Shown here piece after piece: positions 38,092 through 50,124 of a stretch of DNA of 64,000 nucleotides (the stretch's first letter is position 1; each line of letters opens with the position of its first letter). The notes under the pieces are model-generated. The model made no database searches, had not been told where the DNA came from, and saw nothing but the letters and a program-made list of their open reading frames with translations. Both the position numbers and the translations under genes were made by a program. The stretch is from Yimella sp. cx-51 (GTDB lineage: Bacteria; Actinomycetota; Actinomycetes; Actinomycetales; Dermatophilaceae): contig NZ_CP072113.1 in the NCBI RefSeq assembly GCF_017654605.1, forward strand, positions 2,170,001 through 2,234,000, in the 5' to 3' direction.

Positions 38092-38661
38092 ATGGAGATC
38101 ACAGATCAGGAGTTGTCACGCACCGACGTCGAACGCCTCACGCTCACCGCGACCGAGCCGGTGTCACTGGTGCGGTGCACCCTGACCGGCGCCGACCTGC
38201 GCGATCTCGATCTGACTGAATTCAGTTTCGATGAATGTGCATTGGACGGTGCTCTGCTCGACGGCGCAGGCTTAGGCGGAGCCACCTTCACCGGCTGCCG
38301 CATGACGGGAGTCTCGATGGAGCGCACCCGTGGTCTCGGCTTCCAGATCCAGCGGTCCAACCTGTTCGCGGCCAACCTCACCGGAGTGGTGCTGGCCAAC
38401 GCCGATCTCAGCGGATGCAGGTTCACCGAGGCGGTGCTGCGCGGAGCTGATCTGCACGCGTCGGTGTTCGACGACTGCGATCTGATCGAAACCGATCTGT
38501 TCGACGCCAACCTCAAAGACGCCGACTTGCGCGGTGCTCGTCTTGGTCCGTGCGATCTCGACCGCCTCCGGGCCCTGCGCGGCGCGATCCTCAGCCCGCA
38601 CCAAGCGTGCGACATCGTCGCCGACCTGACCGGGTGCAGCGTCCTGCCGATCGACAGCTGA
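38092..38661 (+). CDS. Pentapeptide repeat protein
   Basis: A 189-residue protein made almost entirely of A(D/N)LXX-like pentapeptides (ADLRDLDLTEFSF, ALLDGAGLGGATFTGC, NLFAANLTGVVLANADLSG, ADLHASVFDDCDLIETDLFD, ANLKDADLRGARLGPCDL), predicted to form a right-handed quadrilateral beta-helix like MfpA/Qnr. MfpA-type proteins mimic DNA and protect gyrase; many others have unknown roles. The C-terminus (ILSPHQACDIVADL) is of the kind seen in such solitary proteins. ATG at 38092 follows AAGGA; it lies on the plus strand between two minus-strand genes of the conserved cluster and converges with prmC (17 bases between stops). Confidence 0.9.
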   Translation: MEITDQELSRTDVERLTLTATEPVSLVRCTLTGADLRDLDLTEFSFDECALDGALLDGAGLGGATFTGCRMTGVSMERTRGLGFQIQRSNLFAANLTGVVLANADLSGCRFTEAVLRGADLHASVFDDCDLIETDLFDANLKDADLRGARLGPCDLDRLRALRGAILSPHQACDIVADLTGCSVLPIDS

Positions 38662-38678
38662 CTTCTGCGCCAGCAGAC

Positions 38679-39533
38679 TCAGGACGTCGGGCGGTGCGCT
38701 CTGGCGAACCGGGGCCGTCCGGTCAGATCGGGCACATCGTCGACATCCACCCAGCCCGCCCGACATAGCGCCTCGGGCAACGAATTTCCTTGCGTCTCAG
38801 CGTGTTCCATGAACATGACACCACCGGGTCGCAGCAGTTCGAAGGCACGTGCTGCGACCTCGAGCGGGATGCGCAGGCCGTCGACGCTGCCGCCGTACAA
38901 CGCCTCTGCAGGGTCGTGGTCACGCACCTCCGGATCGACCGGCACCATGCCGTCGGGGATGTACGGCGGGTTGCTGACGACGACGTCGACCTCACCGAGA
39001 AGTTCGGGGAACGCCTCTTGCGCAGGGCCTTCGACGAGGTGCACGTCGAGGCCCAAGCGGTCGCGGTTGTGGGTGGCCCACGCGAACGCATGCTGGGTGA
39101 GGTCGACCGCGTGCACGATGAGGTCGGGACGTTCGTGCTTGAGGGCCAAGGGAATGGGGGCCGCGCCGGTGCAGAGGTCGACAACCGTTCCGCCTTCCGG
39201 CGCCCGATCGATCACCAGGTCGACGATCAGTTCGGTCTCCGGACGTGGGACGAAGACTCCGGGGCCGACCTCGAGCTCGAGGTGTCGGAAGGGTGCCCGG
39301 CCGGTGAGATGTTGCAGCGGCACTCGCTGGGCGCGTTCGTCGACCAGTTCCTCGAAGGTGCTGGCCACGTCAGCCGGCATCGGATCGCCCATCAATGCCG
39401 CGCGGCGCACCTGCTCAGCAGACCTTTCCCAGGCGTGCTCCAGCAACCGGTGAGCGTCGGCGTCCGCGGAGTGGATTCCGTTGTCGGACAAGCGTTGCGC
39501 GGCTTCGCGCAACAGTTGGCGAGCTTGGCTCAC
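38679..39533 (-). CDS. prmC: Peptide chain release factor N5-glutamine methyltransferase
   Basis: A 284-residue SAM-dependent methyltransferase that methylates the GGQ glutamine of release factors. The SAM loop [20 protein letters not shown] and the catalytic [11 protein letters not shown] motif are present, with the N-terminal helical substrate domain ([20 protein letters not shown]). It overlaps prfA by 4 bases (the natural pairing of enzyme and substrate). Confidence 0.97.
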   Translation of the reverse strand: MSQARQLLREAAQRLSDNGIHSADADAHRLLEHAWERSAEQVRRAALMGDPMPADVASTFEELVDERAQRVPLQHLTGRAPFRHLELEVGPGVFVPRPETELIVDLVIDRAPEGGTVVDLCTGAAPIPLALKHERPDLIVHAVDLTQHAFAWATHNRDRLGLDVHLVEGPAQEAFPELLGEVDVVVSNPPYIPDGMVPVDPEVRDHDPAEALYGGSVDGLRIPLEVAARAFELLRPGGVMFMEHAETQGNSLPEALCRAGWVDVDDVPDLTGRPRFARAHRPTS

Positions 39534-40624
39534 GCTCCGCCACCGGCAGCAACAGCCGCCATCCGAGCCGACTCATCGGCGGCGACCGCGGAGTCGATGA
39601 TCGGGCCGAGTTCACCGTCCAGCACGGCGTCGAGGTTGTACGACTTGTACCCGGTGCGGTGATCGGCGATGCGGTTCTCGGGGAAGTTGTAGGTGCGGAT
39701 GCGTTCGGAGCGGTCCATCGAGCGCACCTGCGACTTGCGCGCGGCAGAGGCCTCGGCGTCGCGCTTCTCCTGCTCGATCTGCCGCAGTCGCGCCTTGAGC
39801 ACGCGCAGCGCCGATTCCTTGTTCTGCAGCTGTGACTTCTCGTTCTGGCACGAGACAACGACACCCGTCGGCAAGTGGGTGATGCGCACGGCGGAGTCAG
39901 TGGTGTTGACCGACTGTCCACCGGGGCCCGAGCTGCGGTAGACGTCGATCTTCAGGTCATTCGGACCGAAAGTGATCTCGTCGTCGTCACCGTCGTCCAG
40001 ATCGGGCATCACCAGCACGCCCGCCGCCGAGGTGTGGATACGGCCCTGCGATTCGGTAGCGGGCACCCGCTGCACGCGGTGCACGCCGCCTTCGTACTTC
40101 AACCTCGCCCACGGCGCGGTGCCGGGCTCCATGACACCCTTGGCCTGCACCTGCAGCCGGACGTCGGTGTAACCGCCGAGATCGGATTCAGTGCCGTCGG
40201 TGATCTGGGCACGCCAGCCGGACTGCTCGGCGAAACGCAGGTACATGCGCACCAGGTCGGCCGCGAACAGTGCCGCCTCGGCGCCGCCCGCACCGGCCTT
40301 CACCTCGAGGATCACGTCACGGTCGTCGTCCTCGTCGCGGGGAAGCAACAGCTTGCGCAGGCTCGCTTCTGTGTCGCGCAGCTGCTCGGTGAGAGCCGGC
40401 AGCTCCGCAGCGAAGGACTCGTCCTCGGTCGCGAGCTCCTGCGCGGTGGCGAGGTCGTCCTGGGCGGTGCGCCACGCCTGGTAGGCGGCGACCGTCGGAG
40501 CGAGCGCGGCGTACCGCTTGTTGACCTTGCGCAGCGCTACCGGGTCACCGAGCACCGCCGGATCGGTCATCTGTCGTTCGAGTTCGGCGTGCTCGGCGAC
40601 GACGGTTTCGGCGGAGTCCAGCAT
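39530..40624 (-). CDS. prfA: Peptide chain release factor 1
   Basis: The 364-residue RF1 that ends translation at UAA and UAG. The codon-recognition P-A-T is in [16 protein letters not shown] and the peptide-release GGQ is in [16 protein letters not shown]. The standard start ([19 protein letters not shown]) is used. It precedes prmC with a 4-base overlap; rpmE is upstream with a terminator between them. Confidence 0.98.
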   Translation of the reverse strand: MLDSAETVVAEHAELERQMTDPAVLGDPVALRKVNKRYAALAPTVAAYQAWRTAQDDLATAQELATEDESFAAELPALTEQLRDTEASLRKLLLPRDEDDDRDVILEVKAGAGGAEAALFAADLVRMYLRFAEQSGWRAQITDGTESDLGGYTDVRLQVQAKGVMEPGTAPWARLKYEGGVHRVQRVPATESQGRIHTSAAGVLVMPDLDDGDDDEITFGPNDLKIDVYRSSGPGGQSVNTTDSAVRITHLPTGVVVSCQNEKSQLQNKESALRVLKARLRQIEQEKRDAEASAARKSQVRSMDRSERIRTYNFPENRIADHRTGYKSYNLDAVLDGELGPIIDSAVAADESARMAAVAAGGGA

Positions 40625-40684
40625 GGTGCTCCTCGCGGGTGCAGTCAGAGATTCAGGGATGCAGAAGGGCGGTGGAAATGGAGC

Positions 40685-40716
40685 ACGCCGGTCCCGTCGA
40701 ATGACGGAACCGGCGT
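40685..40716 (-). terminator. Terminator downstream of rpmE
   Basis: Nested hairpin: ACGCCGGT (40685-40692) with ACCGGCGT (40709-40716), and inside CCGTC with GACGG, one mismatch between the two helices, 10 bases past the rpmE stop. It separates rpmE from prfA. Confidence 0.75.
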
Positions 40717-40726
40717 GTCGGGGAAG

Positions 40727-40942
40727 CTACTTGGCGTCCTTCTTGCCGTAGCGCTGCTGGAAGCGCGCGACGCGGCCACCGGTGTCGAGGATCTTCTGCT
40801 TGCCGGTGTAGAACGGGTGGCAGTTGGAGCAGACTTCGGCGCTGATGCGACCGGACTCCGCGGTGCTGCGGGTGGTGAACGTGTTACCGCAGGTGCACAC
40901 GACGGTGGTCTCTGCGTAGTTCGGGTGAAGGTTCTTCTTCAC
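40727..40942 (-). CDS. rpmE: Ribosomal protein bL31
   Basis: A 71-residue bL31 with GTG start at 40942 and SD GAGGAGAT. It has the four cysteines C16, C18, C38 and C41 ([24 protein letters not shown]), so it is the zinc-containing (C+) form rather than the zinc-free paralogue made in zinc starvation. The frame is open to 41113, but the GTG fits the family. It is normally next to rho/prfA, as here. Confidence 0.97.
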   Translation of the reverse strand: MKKNLHPNYAETTVVCTCGNTFTTRSTAESGRISAEVCSNCHPFYTGKQKILDTGGRVARFQQRYGKKDAK

Positions 40943-41232
40943 AGGTGATCTCCTCGTTGTCAGGCGTATCCCGGGTCGCCGCGCAGGATGCGTGAGGCGT
41001 GAACCGGGGCCAAGGGTCAAGTCTGCCAGAGCAGCGGACATCACTCCAAACTCGTAGGACGCGCGCACTATTCCCGCCGGGCGCGTCCGGCCAGTCGCTG
41101 GGGGGCGTGCCACACCGCCGACCGAACTCGCCCCAGAAGCGGCCCGCGGCGGGACTTTACCTTCGCTTTACTCTCCGAGAGCCTCAGCGGTGGGACGGTG
41201 AACGCGCCATCGCTCGATGCCAGGAGGCACGC

Positions 41233-43107
41233 ATGACCCGCCACAACCTCACTCGTCGCTCCTTCCTCGTCGCCGCCGTCGTCGGCTCAGGAGCAGCTGT
41301 CATCCCCAACGCCGTTGCGGTCGACCAGAATTCGCTGTTCGCCGATGCCGGTCGTCAGTACGCCGTGCCGCCCGCGCTCCTTGCGTCGATCAGCTACGGC
41401 CAGACGCGTTGGGCCGACCACGCCGGACGCCCGAGCCGCAGCCAGGGCTACGGCCCGATGCACCTGATCGACGGTGCTGCCGTGGCTGAGCAGCGGGCCG
41501 CGGAAGGCAAGCCCGCCGGTAACGCAGTCGACACGCTCGGGTTGGCGGCGACCGCAGCGGGACTCTCCGCTGACCGCGTCCGCACCGAGCCGGCCAGCAA
41601 CATCAAGGCCGCAGCGGCCTTGCTCGCCCAGCAGCAGAAGAACCTCGGTGGCCCGACAGGCGTAGGCAGCGACCCCGCCGCGTGGTACGAGGCGATCGCA
41701 GCGATCAGCGGCCTGTCGACCCCGGCGGCACAGGTGCGCTTCGCCGACGACGTCCTGACCGACATCGCTACGGGTGCGAGCGTCAGCGAAGGCGGCACGA
41801 AGTTCTCGCTACCCGCAGGTCGTGTCGGATCTGCCGGGAAGGGGCGGCAGAAGCTGCTCGACCGGGCCAAGGCGGGCCAGCGTCCGTCCGGTCCCGTCGA
41901 TGCACCCGGCGGTCTGGGCGTCGAGTGGATCCCGGCGCCGTACGAGCAGTACGGCCCGGATCCGGGCGACTACGGCAACCACGACCTGGCCTTCCGGCCG
42001 CGTTCGCCCGAACTGACCCACGTGATCATCCACGACACCGAGTGCAGCTACGAGGTGGCGCTGAGGCTGGTCACCGACCCGACCTACCTGGCGTGGAACT
42101 ACACGCTGCGCTCGTCGGACGGGCACATCGCCCAGCACCTGGAGACCAAGGACATCGGCTGGCACGCCGGCAACTGGTACATGAACATGCACTCGGTCGG
42201 GCTGGAGCACGAGGGCTACGCCGCCCAGGGTTACAGCTGGTACCCCGAGGCGCTCTACCGCACCAGCGCGCGCCTCACCCGTCACCTGTGCACCCGCTAC
42301 GGCATACCGATGGACCGGGCCCACATCATCGGTCACGACCAGGTGCCGGGCCTCACCACTGCGCGCATCCGCGGCATGCACTGGGACCCGGGCCCGTTCT
42401 GGGACTGGGAGCGCTACTTCGAGCTCATGGGTGCGCCGTTGCACAAGGGGACGACCGGGCAGGCTCCCAAGGCTGGCGATGTTGTACGCATCCTTCCCGG
42501 GTTCGACGACAACGTGCAGGCGGTGCAGGGCTGCAGCGGAGTCTGCGTGGAGGGCACCGGCCACGGCACCAACTTCATCCCGCTGCACACCTCCCCCGAC
42601 GCCGGCTCACCCCTGGTGAGCGACCCGGGCCTGAAGGCGGGACCGTCCACCACACAGGTCTCCGACATCGGGGCCCGTGCTGCGGCCGGCACCGAGTACG
42701 CGGTGGCCCAGATCAAGGGCGACTGGACGGCGATCTGGTACCTCGGCGAGATCGCGTGGTTCCACAACCCAGCCGACGCGCCCACTGCCCGCCGGGTCAA
42801 GGGCGCCCGCACCGTGACTCCGAAGGGTGCCTCCGCGGCAGTCTTCGGCGGGGCCTATCCGGAGGCGGCGGCATACGCCAATCCTGCTGATGCCCAACCG
42901 GTTTCGCCTCTTCTGTACACCTTGAAGGCCGGGCAGACCTACGTGCTCTCGGACGACACCGTGCCCACCGACTACTACCGGGCGAAGACCTTCTCGCTCG
43001 ACACCCCCGGCGATCACATCAACACCGTCGGCAAGACGAAGTACCTGCAGATCAACCTCGGCCACCGCATCGCCTTCGTGCAGGCGTCCGAGGTCGAGGT
43101 GCGCTAG
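41233..43107 (+). CDS. Tat-exported N-acetylmuramoyl-L-alanine amidase
   Basis: A 624-residue secreted cell-wall hydrolase. N-terminal Tat signal with twin arginine (NLTRRSFLVAAVVGSGAAVI) and SD AGGAGG before the ATG at 41233. Residues about 35-200 form an all-alpha region (resembling a transglycosylase-like helper, not certain). The zinc amidase (Amidase_2/PGRP) domain follows: H267 in VIIHDTECS, H326 in VGLEHEGYA and H368 in IIGHDQVPG as metal ligands. The last about 200 residues hold beta-rich repeats resembling SH3-like wall-binding modules. It would cut the amide bond between MurNAc and the stem peptide. Divergent from rpmE; a perfect hairpin follows. Confidence 0.9.
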   Translation: MTRHNLTRRSFLVAAVVGSGAAVIPNAVAVDQNSLFADAGRQYAVPPALLASISYGQTRWADHAGRPSRSQGYGPMHLIDGAAVAEQRAAEGKPAGNAVDTLGLAATAAGLSADRVRTEPASNIKAAAALLAQQQKNLGGPTGVGSDPAAWYEAIAAISGLSTPAAQVRFADDVLTDIATGASVSEGGTKFSLPAGRVGSAGKGRQKLLDRAKAGQRPSGPVDAPGGLGVEWIPAPYEQYGPDPGDYGNHDLAFRPRSPELTHVIIHDTECSYEVALRLVTDPTYLAWNYTLRSSDGHIAQHLETKDIGWHAGNWYMNMHSVGLEHEGYAAQGYSWYPEALYRTSARLTRHLCTRYGIPMDRAHIIGHDQVPGLTTARIRGMHWDPGPFWDWERYFELMGAPLHKGTTGQAPKAGDVVRILPGFDDNVQAVQGCSGVCVEGTGHGTNFIPLHTSPDAGSPLVSDPGLKAGPSTTQVSDIGARAAAGTEYAVAQIKGDWTAIWYLGEIAWFHNPADAPTARRVKGARTVTPKGASAAVFGGAYPEAAAYANPADAQPVSPLLYTLKAGQTYVLSDDTVPTDYYRAKTFSLDTPGDHINTVGKTKYLQINLGHRIAFVQASEVEVR

Positions 43108-43128
43108 GTCACCTGCCTGCCTTTGCCC

Positions 43129-43162
43129 GAGAAACGCCCGCGTCATGACGCGGGCGTTTCTC
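43129..43162. terminator. Terminator after the amidase gene
   Basis: A perfect 17-bp palindrome running 43129-43162 (arm GAGAAACGCCCGCGTCA and its complement), 21 bases past the amidase stop and followed by TTTCTC context; symmetric, so it can serve both strands. Confidence 0.9.
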
Positions 43163-43199
43163 AGGTGGGCGTGGCGTGAGTGGCGTCCTCGGCCCCTGG

Positions 43200-43943
43200 C
43201 TACTGACGTTCCTTCTGCAACAGGGCGAGATCGCGGCGCACATAACGTAGGTGCGCCCACTCCTCCTCGATGATGACGCGGACGCAGTCGCCGACGGTGG
43301 GCTTCCAATCGTCATCGGGGCCCCAGGGATCGTCGCGTGGCTCATCGAGTTGCTCCGCCGTCACCGTGGCCAGGAAGTCGGTCAGCATGTGCTGTCGTTC
43401 GGCACGCACAGCGAGGACCTCCTCGAAGTTCTTCGGTTCGCGCATTCGCTCAGGGATGACACCCATCTGCTCTGCCCCGGTGAAGAACTGTCCGATCTCG
43501 TGGAAAGGATCGCTCTCGCGCCGTACACCTCGCAGGAGCCAGGCGTCCGTCGCGAGCACCAGGTGGCGCAGCGTCTGCGCCAACGACCACTCGTCCTCGA
43601 CGTGTGCATCGCGTAGGTCGGCCGGTGTTCGGGTGACGGTGGTGTTCCACGCGTCCTGGACGGCGACCCACCCCTCGCGCAGACCTCCAGGAGTTCTGGA
43701 CGCCTGGAGTTCGCGCCCGGGGAACTGCCGGTTCAGTTCAGCCTCCACGAGTGGAACGACGTCGACGCCGTTGACGTAGAGACTGCCGAACATCAGGTCA
43801 TGGCTGTCGATGTGGAGACCGCCGACCTCGACGCCGTGCATCGTGACCCCGCTCAGATCGCAGAAGCGGAACTTTGCGTTCGAGAAGTCGGCTCGGACGA
43901 AACGGGCGTCAGCGAATTCTTGGGTGCGCTCGTAGGTGGTCAT
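43200..43943 (-). CDS. DinB-family protein with pentapeptide N-terminus
   Basis: A 247-residue protein: a short pentapeptide-repeat-like N-terminus (FADARFVRADFSNAKFRFCD, then LSGVTMHGVEVGGLHIDSH, about residues 8-45) followed by a four-helix DinB/DUF664-type domain with metal-like histidines (EWSLAQTLRHLVLATDAWLL, GDCVRVIIEEEWAHLRYVRR). This combination is common in actinobacteria and the helix bundle is related to mycothiol-dependent enzymes, but the activity is unknown. ATG at 43943 chosen over 44051. Converges with the amidase gene. Confidence 0.85.
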   Translation of the reverse strand: MTTYERTQEFADARFVRADFSNAKFRFCDLSGVTMHGVEVGGLHIDSHDLMFGSLYVNGVDVVPLVEAELNRQFPGRELQASRTPGGLREGWVAVQDAWNTTVTRTPADLRDAHVEDEWSLAQTLRHLVLATDAWLLRGVRRESDPFHEIGQFFTGAEQMGVIPERMREPKNFEEVLAVRAERQHMLTDFLATVTAEQLDEPRDDPWGPDDDWKPTVGDCVRVIIEEEWAHLRYVRRDLALLQKERQ

Positions 43944-44032
43944 GATTCGAGTGTTGCGCCAACCCGGCGCGTGGTCCAGACCTTTCGCACCACGGTTCGA
44001 AACGTCGTGACGTAGCCGCTCGAACGGCACAC

Positions 44033-44067
44033 GAAGAAGCCCGGCCGTCAAACGGCCGGGCTTCTTC
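44033..44067. terminator. Strong hairpin upstream of the DinB gene and past the rho region
   Basis: 16-bp perfect stem GAAGAAGCCCGGCCGT (44033-44048) with ACGGCCGGGCTTCTTC (44052-44067) and a CAA loop. On the minus strand it lies past the rho stop and the tandem repeats and ends with a short T-rich arm, so it could be the true end of the rho transcript, 517 bases downstream. Confidence 0.85.
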
Positions 44068-44122
44068 GATACTGAAGGACTGAACTGTGAGCCCGCGGGT
44101 GGTCAGTCAGTTCTCACTCTTC

Positions 44123-44583
44123 TCAGTCCTCACGTCGCGGACGACGATGCCGGGCGGCGGAGCCTGCGACGCCTCCCGGAGGAGGAGCCGCGACCAACAA
44201 CACCGGACGAAAGACTGAGCTGTGAGCCTGCGAGCAGATCAGTCCTCACGTCGCGGACGACGATGCCGGGCGGCGGAGCCTGCGACGCCTCCCGGAGGAG
44301 GAGCCGCGACCAACAACACCGGACGAAGACTGAGCTGTGAGCCTGCGAGCAGATCAGTCCTCACGTCGCGGACGACGATGCCGGGCGGCGGAGCCTGCGA
44401 CGCCTCCCGGAGGAGGAGCCGCGACCAACAACACCGGACGAAGACTGAGCTGTGAGCCTGCGAGCAGATCAGTCCTCACGTCGCGGACGACGATGCCGGG
44501 CGGCGGAGCCTGCGACGCCTCCCGGAGGAGGAGCCGCGACCAACAACACCGGACGAAGACTGAGCTGTGAGCCTGCGAGCAGA
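44123..44583. repeat. 115-bp tandem repeat, four copies
   Basis: Four head-to-tail units start with TCAGTCCTCACGTCGCGG at 44123, 44239, 44354 and 44469; lengths 116, 115, 115 and 115, identical except that the first has one additional A. Each holds a short GC palindrome CCTCCCGGAGG. A degenerate partial copy lies at about 44070-44106. The unit length is not a multiple of three, so no common frame runs through. The fifth unit start (TCAGTC at 44584) is the rho stop-codon region itself. The whole stretch 44123-44583 has no gene. Confidence 0.95.

Positions 44584-44595
<12 letters not shown>
44552..44595. repeat. Inverted repeat spanning the rho stop codon
   Basis: GACGAAGACTGA (44552-44563) and TCAGTCTTCGTC (44584-44595) are perfectly complementary over 12 bp around a 20-base loop. 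One arm is the last four rho codons with the TGA, the other lies inside the last tandem repeat. In the rho mRNA this would fold a stem over the stop codon. Confidence 0.8.
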
Positions 44596-46623
<2,028 letters not shown>

Positions 46624-46812
46624 GAAGGTTCCTTCCCCCTCGCCAGGCTCGATCAGAATGATCGATCGGGGCTGCGCCTCACAGATGAGGCCATTGTGTT
46701 GAACTCGCAGGTGAGCACCATCGAAAAGGTGACGCTGCGGGATGTGAATGCACCTGGGGCTTGCCGGAGAACCGGAACCTCACTTGGTACGTGACCCAAG
46801 GTACACGCTTGA

Positions 46813-47730
46813 TCAGCGATTATGCGAAACGACCCGGACCCCGTCGCGAGCGATCCCCGGACGCAACGCCGACCAGCCCTCGCCTGGACTGTCGACCTGA
46901 TCCAGTGACCCAGATTGCCCGAGCACCAGGACGGTGGGACCCGCCCCGGAGATGAAGGCCGCGTGCCCCTCAGCGCGCAACGCGTCGACCACGGCCATGC
47001 TCTGCGGATAAGCCGGTCGGCGATTCTCCTGGTGCAACCAGTCGGCCGTCGCCGGGTGCAGCACGTCAGGATCGGTGGTCAGCGCATGCACCAGGAGCGC
47101 CGCTCGGCCGGCTGTACGTGCTGCATCAGCAAGCGGAACCTCTTGCGGCAGAGCCGATCTCGCCTTATCGGTGGAAAGCGTGACATCAGGAACGAGGGCG
47201 AGGACGTCGATGTCGGGGTGAATCGGTGGGCACCGCGTCAGCCACGCCTCACCGCTCCACCACGAGGCGGTGAACCCGCCGTACACGCTCGCCGAGGCGT
47301 TGTCGGGGTGACCCTCGAGGGCGCTGCTGATGTCGCTGATCAGCGCAACGTTCGCCTCGTCCAGATCACGCCCGGTGAGGGCGACCGCTGCCGCAACTCC
47401 CGCGACGATGGCGGACGCAGACGACCCGAGACCACGTGAATGCGGGATGACATTGGTGCACTTCATCCGCAGGCCGTCCGGTGCTTGGACTCCCAGGCGG
47501 TCCCATGCGACGAGCATCGAGCGATACACCAGGTGGCGTTCGTCGATGGGCACCTCACCGGCACCAGCACCGAAGACCTCGATGGCCAAACCGTCGCCAA
47601 CGGCTTCGACCTCGACCACATCACGCAACTCGATGCCGAGGCCGAGGCTGTCGAAGCCCGGACCGAGGTTCGCCGAGCTCGCCGGCACCTCGACGCGCAC
47701 CTGAGCGCCGAGCCGAATTCCTTCCGACAT
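46813..47730 (-). CDS. thrB: Homoserine kinase
   Basis: A 305-residue GHMP kinase that phosphorylates homoserine, the first committed step to threonine. N-terminus VRVEVPASSANLGPGFDSLG; the phosphate-binding loop is NVIPHSRGLGSSASAIVAGV; the C-terminal AAFISGAGPTVLVLGQ is typical. ATG at 47730 overlaps the thrC stop by one base (TGATG). The following 189 bases before rho show no gene or strong hairpin. Confidence 0.97.
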   Translation of the reverse strand: MSEGIRLGAQVRVEVPASSANLGPGFDSLGLGIELRDVVEVEAVGDGLAIEVFGAGAGEVPIDERHLVYRSMLVAWDRLGVQAPDGLRMKCTNVIPHSRGLGSSASAIVAGVAAAVALTGRDLDEANVALISDISSALEGHPDNASASVYGGFTASWWSGEAWLTRCPPIHPDIDVLALVPDVTLSTDKARSALPQEVPLADAARTAGRAALLVHALTTDPDVLHPATADWLHQENRRPAYPQSMAVVDALRAEGHAAFISGAGPTVLVLGQSGSLDQVDSPGEGWSALRPGIARDGVRVVSHNR

Positions 47731-48815
47731 CAGTCTTCGAGGCCGAGTGCGCGCGCCACCGAAACGACGTCGACCGGCACCCGGGTGGGCTGCACGTCGC
47801 TGCCGTCGGCCGTCTTCAGGGCCCACTGCGGGTCTTTGAGGCCGTGGCCGGTGACGGTGCACACGATGCGCACGCCGGCGGGGATGCGTCCGGCTTCGTG
47901 CATCTTCAACAGGCCCGCGATGCTCGCGGCCGAACCGGGCTCGACGAAGATGCTCTCGGTGCTCGACAGCAGGCGGTGCGCGTGCAGGATCTGCTCGTCA
48001 CTCACCATGTCGATCACACCGCCCGACTCGTCGCGGGCGGCCTCGGCCTGCCTCCACGACGCCGGGTTACCGATGCGGATGGCTGTCGCCACGGTCTCGG
48101 GCTCGTCGACCGGGAAACCTCGGACAATCGGTGCTGCGCCTTCGGCCTGGAAGCCCCACATCATCGGCCGCTTCGTGGCCATCGGCGCACCGTGGGCGCT
48201 GTCAACGGCCTCGCTGTAGCCCCGCCAGTAGGCGGTGATGTTGCCCGCGTTGCCGACCGGCAGCACGTGGATGTCGGGTGCATCGCCGAGCACGTCGATC
48301 ACCTCGAAGGAAGCGGTCTTCTGTCCCTCGATACGAGCAGGGTTGACCGAGTTGACCAGTTCGACGGGGTAGGCCTCCCCCAGCTTGCGAGCCACGCCGA
48401 GACAGTCGTCGAAGTTGCCGTCGACCTGCAGGAGCGTGGCGCCGTGGGCGATCGCCTGGCCGAGCTTGCCCATGGCGATCTTGCCGTCGGGCACGAGCAC
48501 GGCGCAGGTCATGCCGGCCTTGGTGGCGTACGCGGCAGCCGACGCGCTGGTGTTACCGGTGGACGCGCAGACCACAGCTTTGGCGCCCGCCTTCGCGGCC
48601 ATCGAGATCGCGGTGGTCATGCCGCGATCCTTGAACGAACCGGTCGGGTTCATTCCTTCGTACTTCACCCAGATCTCTGCGCCGGTGAGATCGCTGAGGC
48701 CTTTGGCGTGGATGAGCGGAGTGCCGCCTTCGCCGAGGGTGACGACCGGGGCTCCCTCCAGCATCGGCAAGCGGTCTGCGTACTCGCGGATCACTCCGCG
48801 CCATTGATGTGCCAT
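47730..48815 (-). CDS. thrC: Threonine synthase
   Basis: A 361-residue PLP enzyme converting O-phosphohomoserine to threonine. The PLP lysine is in [15 protein letters not shown]; the phosphate loop is [37 protein letters not shown] is canonical. ATG at 48815 ([14 protein letters not shown]) is preferred; the frame extends to 48863. It lies 4 bases from the hom stop and overlaps thrB by one base. Confidence 0.97.
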   Translation of the reverse strand: MAHQWRGVIREYADRLPMLEGAPVVTLGEGGTPLIHAKGLSDLTGAEIWVKYEGMNPTGSFKDRGMTTAISMAAKAGAKAVVCASTGNTSASAAAYATKAGMTCAVLVPDGKIAMGKLGQAIAHGATLLQVDGNFDDCLGVARKLGEAYPVELVNSVNPARIEGQKTASFEVIDVLGDAPDIHVLPVGNAGNITAYWRGYSEAVDSAHGAPMATKRPMMWGFQAEGAAPIVRGFPVDEPETVATAIRIGNPASWRQAEAARDESGGVIDMVSDEQILHAHRLLSSTESIFVEPGSAASIAGLLKMHEAGRIPAGVRIVCTVTGHGLKDPQWALKTADGSDVQPTRVPVDVVSVARALGLED

Positions 48816-48819
48816 GTCC

Positions 48820-50121
48820 TCATTCCCCTTCGACGCGCAGCACCGAGAAGACCTCACGCACATCGTCGGAGCTCTTCAGCTCATCGACGACGGTCGCCAG
48901 ATCGGCTTCGTTCGCGCGGTGCGTAATAATGTGCAGCGTTGCCACGCCGTCCTGTGAGCGCCGGGCTCCCTGACGCATCGACTCGATCGAAACCCCGTGT
49001 TCGCCAATGGTTTTGGCGATATTGCCGAGCACACCTGGTTTGTCCTCGACATCGAGGCGGATGAAGTAGGCGGTCTGCGAGGCAGCGATCGGCTCGATGG
49101 GCAGGTTGGCATACGCCGACTCCCCTGGGCCGCGTCCTCCGGTGACACGGTGCCTGGCTGCCTGCACCAGATCACCGAGCACCGCCGAGGCTGTGGGGTC
49201 GCCTCCGGCTCCACGGCCGTAGAACATCAGTTCGCCGGCCAGCTGGGTTTCGACGAAGACGGCGTTGAAGGCCTCGCGCACGGATCCCAACGGATGGTTG
49301 CGGTTGATGAGGGTTGGGTGCACGCGCACGTTGACCGCCTGCGTGCCGTCCTTCTCCACGAGTTCGGCGATCGCCAGGAGCTTGATGACACAGCCGATTC
49401 GCCGTGCCGCTCGGATGTCGTCGGCCGTGACGCCCATGATCCCTTCGACGTGGACGTCGGAGGTGCGCACGCGCGTGTGGAAGGCGAGTGAGGCGAGGAT
49501 GGCCGCTTTCGCCTGGGCATCGTGGCCCTCGACGTCAGCGGTCGGGTCGGCCTCGGCATAACCGAGCGCCTGCGCTTCGGCGAGCACATCGCTCAACTGC
49601 GCACCGGTGCGATCCATCTTGTCGAGGATGAAGTTGGTGGTGCCGTTGACGATGCCCATCACGCGGTGCACGCTGTCGCCGGCGAGCGAGACCCGCATCG
49701 GTCGGATCAGCGGAATCGCTCCCGCGACCGCGGCCTCGTAGTAGAGATCGACACCGTGCTTCTCGGCGAGTTCGTAGAGTTCGGCGCCGTCCTGACCGAG
49801 CAGCGCCTTGTTCGCCGTGACGACGCTCGCACCCGACTCAATGGCCTTCTGCAGCAACGCTTTCGCCGGGTCGATGCCGCCCATGAGCTCGACGACGATG
49901 TCGGCTTCTGTCACCAATTTCTCGGCATCGGTGGTGAACAACGATGCGTCGAGACCGGTGTCGGAGCGGTCCTTGGTGGTGTCGCGAACCGCGACTCCCA
50001 CGATCTCCAGCGGTCGACCGATCCGGGCAGCGAATTCGTCCTTCGCCTCCGTCAATCGTCGAGCGACCGCTCCCCCGACGACTCCACTACCGAGCAGCGC
50101 GATCCGCACCGACTCCGACAT
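48820..50121 (-). CDS. hom: Homoserine dehydrogenase
   Basis: A 433-residue NAD(P)H-dependent enzyme converting aspartate semialdehyde to homoserine at the branch toward threonine and methionine. N-terminal dinucleotide loop [16 protein letters not shown]; catalytic [20 protein letters not shown] and [20 protein letters not shown]-terminal ACT domain ([20 protein letters not shown]) expected to bind threonine as feedback inhibitor. Start 50121, 3 bases from the lysA stop. No attenuator was seen upstream, as the operon continues from lysA. Confidence 0.97.
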   Translation of the reverse strand: MSESVRIALLGSGVVGGAVARRLTEAKDEFAARIGRPLEIVGVAVRDTTKDRSDTGLDASLFTTDAEKLVTEADIVVELMGGIDPAKALLQKAIESGASVVTANKALLGQDGAELYELAEKHGVDLYYEAAVAGAIPLIRPMRVSLAGDSVHRVMGIVNGTTNFILDKMDRTGAQLSDVLAEAQALGYAEADPTADVEGHDAQAKAAILASLAFHTRVRTSDVHVEGIMGVTADDIRAARRIGCVIKLLAIAELVEKDGTQAVNVRVHPTLINRNHPLGSVREAFNAVFVETQLAGELMFYGRGAGGDPTASAVLGDLVQAARHRVTGGRGPGESAYANLPIEPIAASQTAYFIRLDVEDKPGVLGNIAKTIGEHGVSIESMRQGARRSQDGVATLHIITHRANEADLATVVDELKSSDDVREVFSVLRVEGE

Positions 50122-50124
50122 GCC

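Noticed and set aside
41233-43107. Prophage lysin
   Set aside because: It has a Tat signal, a C-terminal wall-binding region and no phage genes around, and it sits in a conserved chromosomal cluster.
44123-44583. CRISPR array or repeat-domain protein
   Set aside because: Units are identical over their full 115 bp with no variable spacers, and 115 is not a multiple of three, so neither a CRISPR array nor a coding repeat is likely.
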